Shown one piece after another: positions 61,250 through 63,224 of a stretch of 63,224 nt of DNA. Position numbers and translations under genes: made by a program. Numbering within the stretch: position 1 is the stretch's first letter; the number at the start of each line of letters is the position of its first letter. The notes under the pieces are model-generated. The model was not told the origin of the DNA. It did no database searches and saw only the letters and a program-made list of their open reading frames with translations. This stretch comes from an uncultured Mycoplasmatota bacterium (GTDB lineage Bacteria > Bacillota_I > Bacilli_A > RF39 > UBA660): assembly GCA_947571135.1 (NCBI GenBank), contig CANOWY010000006.1:1-63224 (forward strand). Reading direction: 5' to 3'.

Positions 61250-63224
61250 ATAGCAAGAACAAGGTGGAAGCCAATGTGCGTACCTGGATAGCCACCGTCA
61301 GAACTGAAGTAAAAGACACCTACACTACAACCATAGTTGTAATGACCACTACGTGCAATCCACGGAGACATGGAGTAGAGGAACCAACTTTCATCACTAT
61401 ACCAAGATCCTATGTGCCTTATTTGATTGGCTACATATGTAACACTTGCATATGGTCCAAATTCACTAGTTCCATCCCCAAGTATTCTTCTATTAAACGT
61501 TGTATCACTTGTACTATAAGTATAAGTATCAAAATATCTTGCATTTGGAAAATTGATTCCTGTTGTTAAGACTCCTCCTTCACCATAAGCACCATTAAAA
61601 TTAGAGTGGTATGTACTATTTATACCCGATAATAGAGCACTATTCGTAGAATCAAGCACACCACTCATCATGTATTCCCATGCTCCTCCACTCATATCAT
61701 AGATTCCACTATAGTTTCCTGTTGTACTTGCTACTTGACTAGATGGATTTTTATAATTATATGTATTTGTTCCATCTATACCTAAATTTGTACTTTCATA
61801 TCGATTACAATTTTCATTTGTTCCAGTATATCCACATGTTGGTTCATTTTTTGCTGCATATCCAGTTATATAGGCACTATTGTTGTTAATTCTTACACTT
61901 GTAGAAGAACCATATTTTGAGTGTTGTAAATAGGCAACTGCTCCCCACTCTGTATTCTTCATCATATGACTATCTAATTCTCTTTTGTAATTGTAACTTG
62001 CTAGATGAGCATTTACTAGTTGTATATTTCTCCAACTATATACATTCGGTTTGATTTGGATTTTAGTTGAATCAGATGCATTTACTTGAGCAGCAGTCGT
62101 ACTCGTTGCTCCTTTGTATCCTGTCTCAAACTTTCCTACCCATAACCCATTCGTTCCCATCGAAATAAATGCTGGTGGTGTCATATAGTCTCCAATCTTA
62201 CAGTTTCCACTTTCTCCAGAAAGTCCTTGGGTTTTTTCTTCATTCATTGGGGTTGTACATTCCCCATCTATTTCATCACTCGTATTATTAAGTCCAAACT
62301 TAATGGGAATTTCATGGACTTTACTTTCATCTATACTTGTTAGACTTTCATATTCTCCTAAATCCCATATTTGATATGAATATTTGGGTATCCATACAAA
62401 ATAACTCTCTATATTACTTTCTGGTATTTCTTCCTTGTATTTGTATTCTATATTTTTATCATTCAAAATGACTGCGTTTGCCCATCTTTTTTCTTCATAA
62501 CTATACCATTCACTTGCTGGATTTGCTCTTGTAACGACTCCTTTTTCATCTATTTCGACTGGTATTAATCCCTCTGCTACTACTGGATCTGCTCCATTTA
62601 ATATTTCTTCTTTATAAATAGATACTATTTGATTTTGTTTTGCATCAATTACTACTTTACTATAAAAGGTTCCGTTTTGACTGTCATTTCCTGCACTTTC
62701 ATCTAACCATATTCTTACCTCATGTTCGACACTTCCATAGGGTTCTATACTTCCACTATGTATCGTATACGCTTCTACTGCGGTATAATCGCTTTCTTGG
62801 TAGGTTATAGGGGCAGTTGGATTATTACTTAAAATACTTTTAGTGTTCTCATCTACTTTTGTTGCTATGTTCTTACTTGCTATTCGAGATTCTGTTTCCA
62901 TTACTTCTAAGTTTACGTTATAGTCTACTCCTACCCCACAAGTATTTGTGAGTTTAAATCGAAAGGGTTTTAAATTTTTTCCTACTTCATCTGTTATAGG
63001 GTGAGTATTTTTTAAGTTTATCGCATTGGTTAGTTCTTCCATTGTGACACTGATACAGTCTGTTTCTAGTACATTGATTCCTTCTTGTCTTGTACTATAG
63101 GCTATATAGGCATAACTGACTCCTATTAGGATCGTGAGTAGTATTCCTATACTACTCCCTATTAGTATTTTCTTTTCAGTACTTCCTAGGGTTTTCTTAC
63201 CTTTTAATGTACCCCCCCCCCAGG
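61246..63224 (-). CDS. G-tract surface protein B, 5' end beyond the window
   Basis: At least 659 codons. After the G10 tract comes GTLKGKKTLGSTEKK, a membrane segment (ILIGSSIGILLTILIGVSYAYIA), then the domain shared with protein A (INVLETDCISV ... TDEVGKNLKPFRFKLTNTCG). From about 62400 a lectin/FGE-like domain follows: FVWIPKYSYQIW, GLWVGKFETGYKG, GIYDMSGGAWEYMM. The last 45 residues (PWIARSGHYNYGC-VGVFYF-HIGFHLVL) look like a retroelement variable region. If the lead sequence matches gene A, G10 puts it out of frame (phase OFF). Confidence 0.85.
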   Translation of the reverse strand, partial: WGGGTLKGKKTLGSTEKKILIGSSIGILLTILIGVSYAYIAYSTRQEGINVLETDCISVTMEELTNAINLKNTHPITDEVGKNLKPFRFKLTNTCGVGVDYNVNLEVMETESRIASKNIATKVDENTKSILSNNPTAPITYQESDYTAVEAYTIHSGSIEPYGSVEHEVRIWLDESAGNDSQNGTFYSKVVIDAKQNQIVSIYKEEILNGADPVVAEGLIPVEIDEKGVVTRANPASEWYSYEEKRWANAVILNDKNIEYKYKEEIPESNIESYFVWIPKYSYQIWDLGEYESLTSIDESKVHEIPIKFGLNNTSDEIDGECTTPMNEEKTQGLSGESGNCKIGDYMTPPAFISMGTNGLWVGKFETGYKGATSTTAAQVNASDSTKIQIKPNVYSWRNIQLVNAHLASYNYKRELDSHMMKNTEWGAVAYLQHSKYGSSTSVRINNNSAYITGYAAKNEPTCGYTGTNENCNRYESTNLGIDGTNTYNYKNPSSQVASTTGNYSGIYDMSGGAWEYMMSGVLDSTNSALLSGINSTYHSNFNGAYGEGGVLTTGINFPNARYFDTYTYSTSDTTFNRRILGDGTSEFGPYASVTYVANQIRHIGSWYSDESWFLYSMSPWIARSGHYNYGCSVGVFYFSSDGGYPGTHIGFHLVLAI
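61247..61390 (-). other. Candidate DGR variable region (3' end of surface gene B)
   Basis: About 48 codons with visibly higher G+C than the rest of the window and mostly C- or T-ending codons of the NNY kind (TTC CTC TAC TCC; CAT TAC AAC TAT; GGT ACG CAC ATT). This is the signature left when adenines of AAY-rich template codons are replaced. The fixed scaffold W-PW--R-G-Y--G---GVF-F----G----GF-LVL matches variable C-type-lectin ends. No reverse transcriptase or template repeat is in the window. Confidence 0.55.
63212..63221 (-). repeat. G10 homopolymer in surface gene B
   Basis: Ten uninterrupted G on the coding strand between CCT and TACATTA, four bases from the window edge. In the frame of gene A (CCT as a codon) it leads to TAA within three codons after the tract; eleven G would open the frame. 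The window ends here, consistent with an assembly break at a repeated, slippery site. Confidence 0.8.

Overview
The window comes from a low-GC (about 30 %) Gram-positive bacterium of the Bacilli/Mycoplasmatota type. Synteny resembles Bacillus subtilis: rimM-trmD-rplS-rbgA-rnhB-topA-xerC, ylbD-ylbE, ylbJ/ylbL and nfo with a yqfT-like gene. A gut RF39/CAG-type lineage is an inference. Standard code 11 fits the housekeeping genes: Trp is TGG, and TGA is a normal stop, for example in the ATGA overlap of rimM and trmD. Nearly all genes are on the minus strand, so read the map from high to low coordinates.

Layout: 0-3 kb holds a large serine recombinase (edge of a mobile element) and tRNA-Leu plus a CAU tRNA. 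3-18 kb is housekeeping: Smr, a PfkB kinase, PPDK, Xer recombinase, topoisomerase I, an LtaS-like protein, RNase HII and RbgA. 18.4-33.6 kb is an accessory island sitting where synteny expects rplS/lepB to run straight into rbgA. Its rbgA-proximal part is built of repeated units (RhuM or DinD, then a DUF6870-like protein, then a cargo gene), each ending in a copy of the first codons of rbgA. Several of its genes are broken. The island also carries a Bce-type peptide-antibiotic sensing and detoxification module and a YtrA-type GntR/ABC operon. 33.6-41 kb is rplS, trmD, rimM, an rRNA/tRNA methylase, a YgjP-like peptidase, DUF2207/LemA and a DUF368 undecaprenyl-phosphate translocase.

41-49 kb and 57-63 kb are surface-oriented. 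A C39 ABC exporter with two short double-glycine peptides forms a two-peptide bacteriocin locus; both peptide genes are under 160 bases and easily missed. Two paralogous anchored surface proteins each carry a homopolymeric G tract in the 5' coding region just before the membrane segment, and each is followed by an overlapping small XRE regulator. One of them (window end) finishes in a C-type-lectin/FGE-like segment whose codon pattern looks like the variable region of a diversity-generating retroelement. Prepilin-like proteins, a TasA/SipW-type protein, a class B PBP, topoisomerase IV (parE/parC), nfo and YlbD/E/J/L homologues fill the rest.

The strongest candidates for something undescribed are (i) G-tract phase-variable surface protein plus XRE modules, one probably coupled to retroelement diversification, and (ii) the modular cassettes stacked at the 5' end of rbgA.
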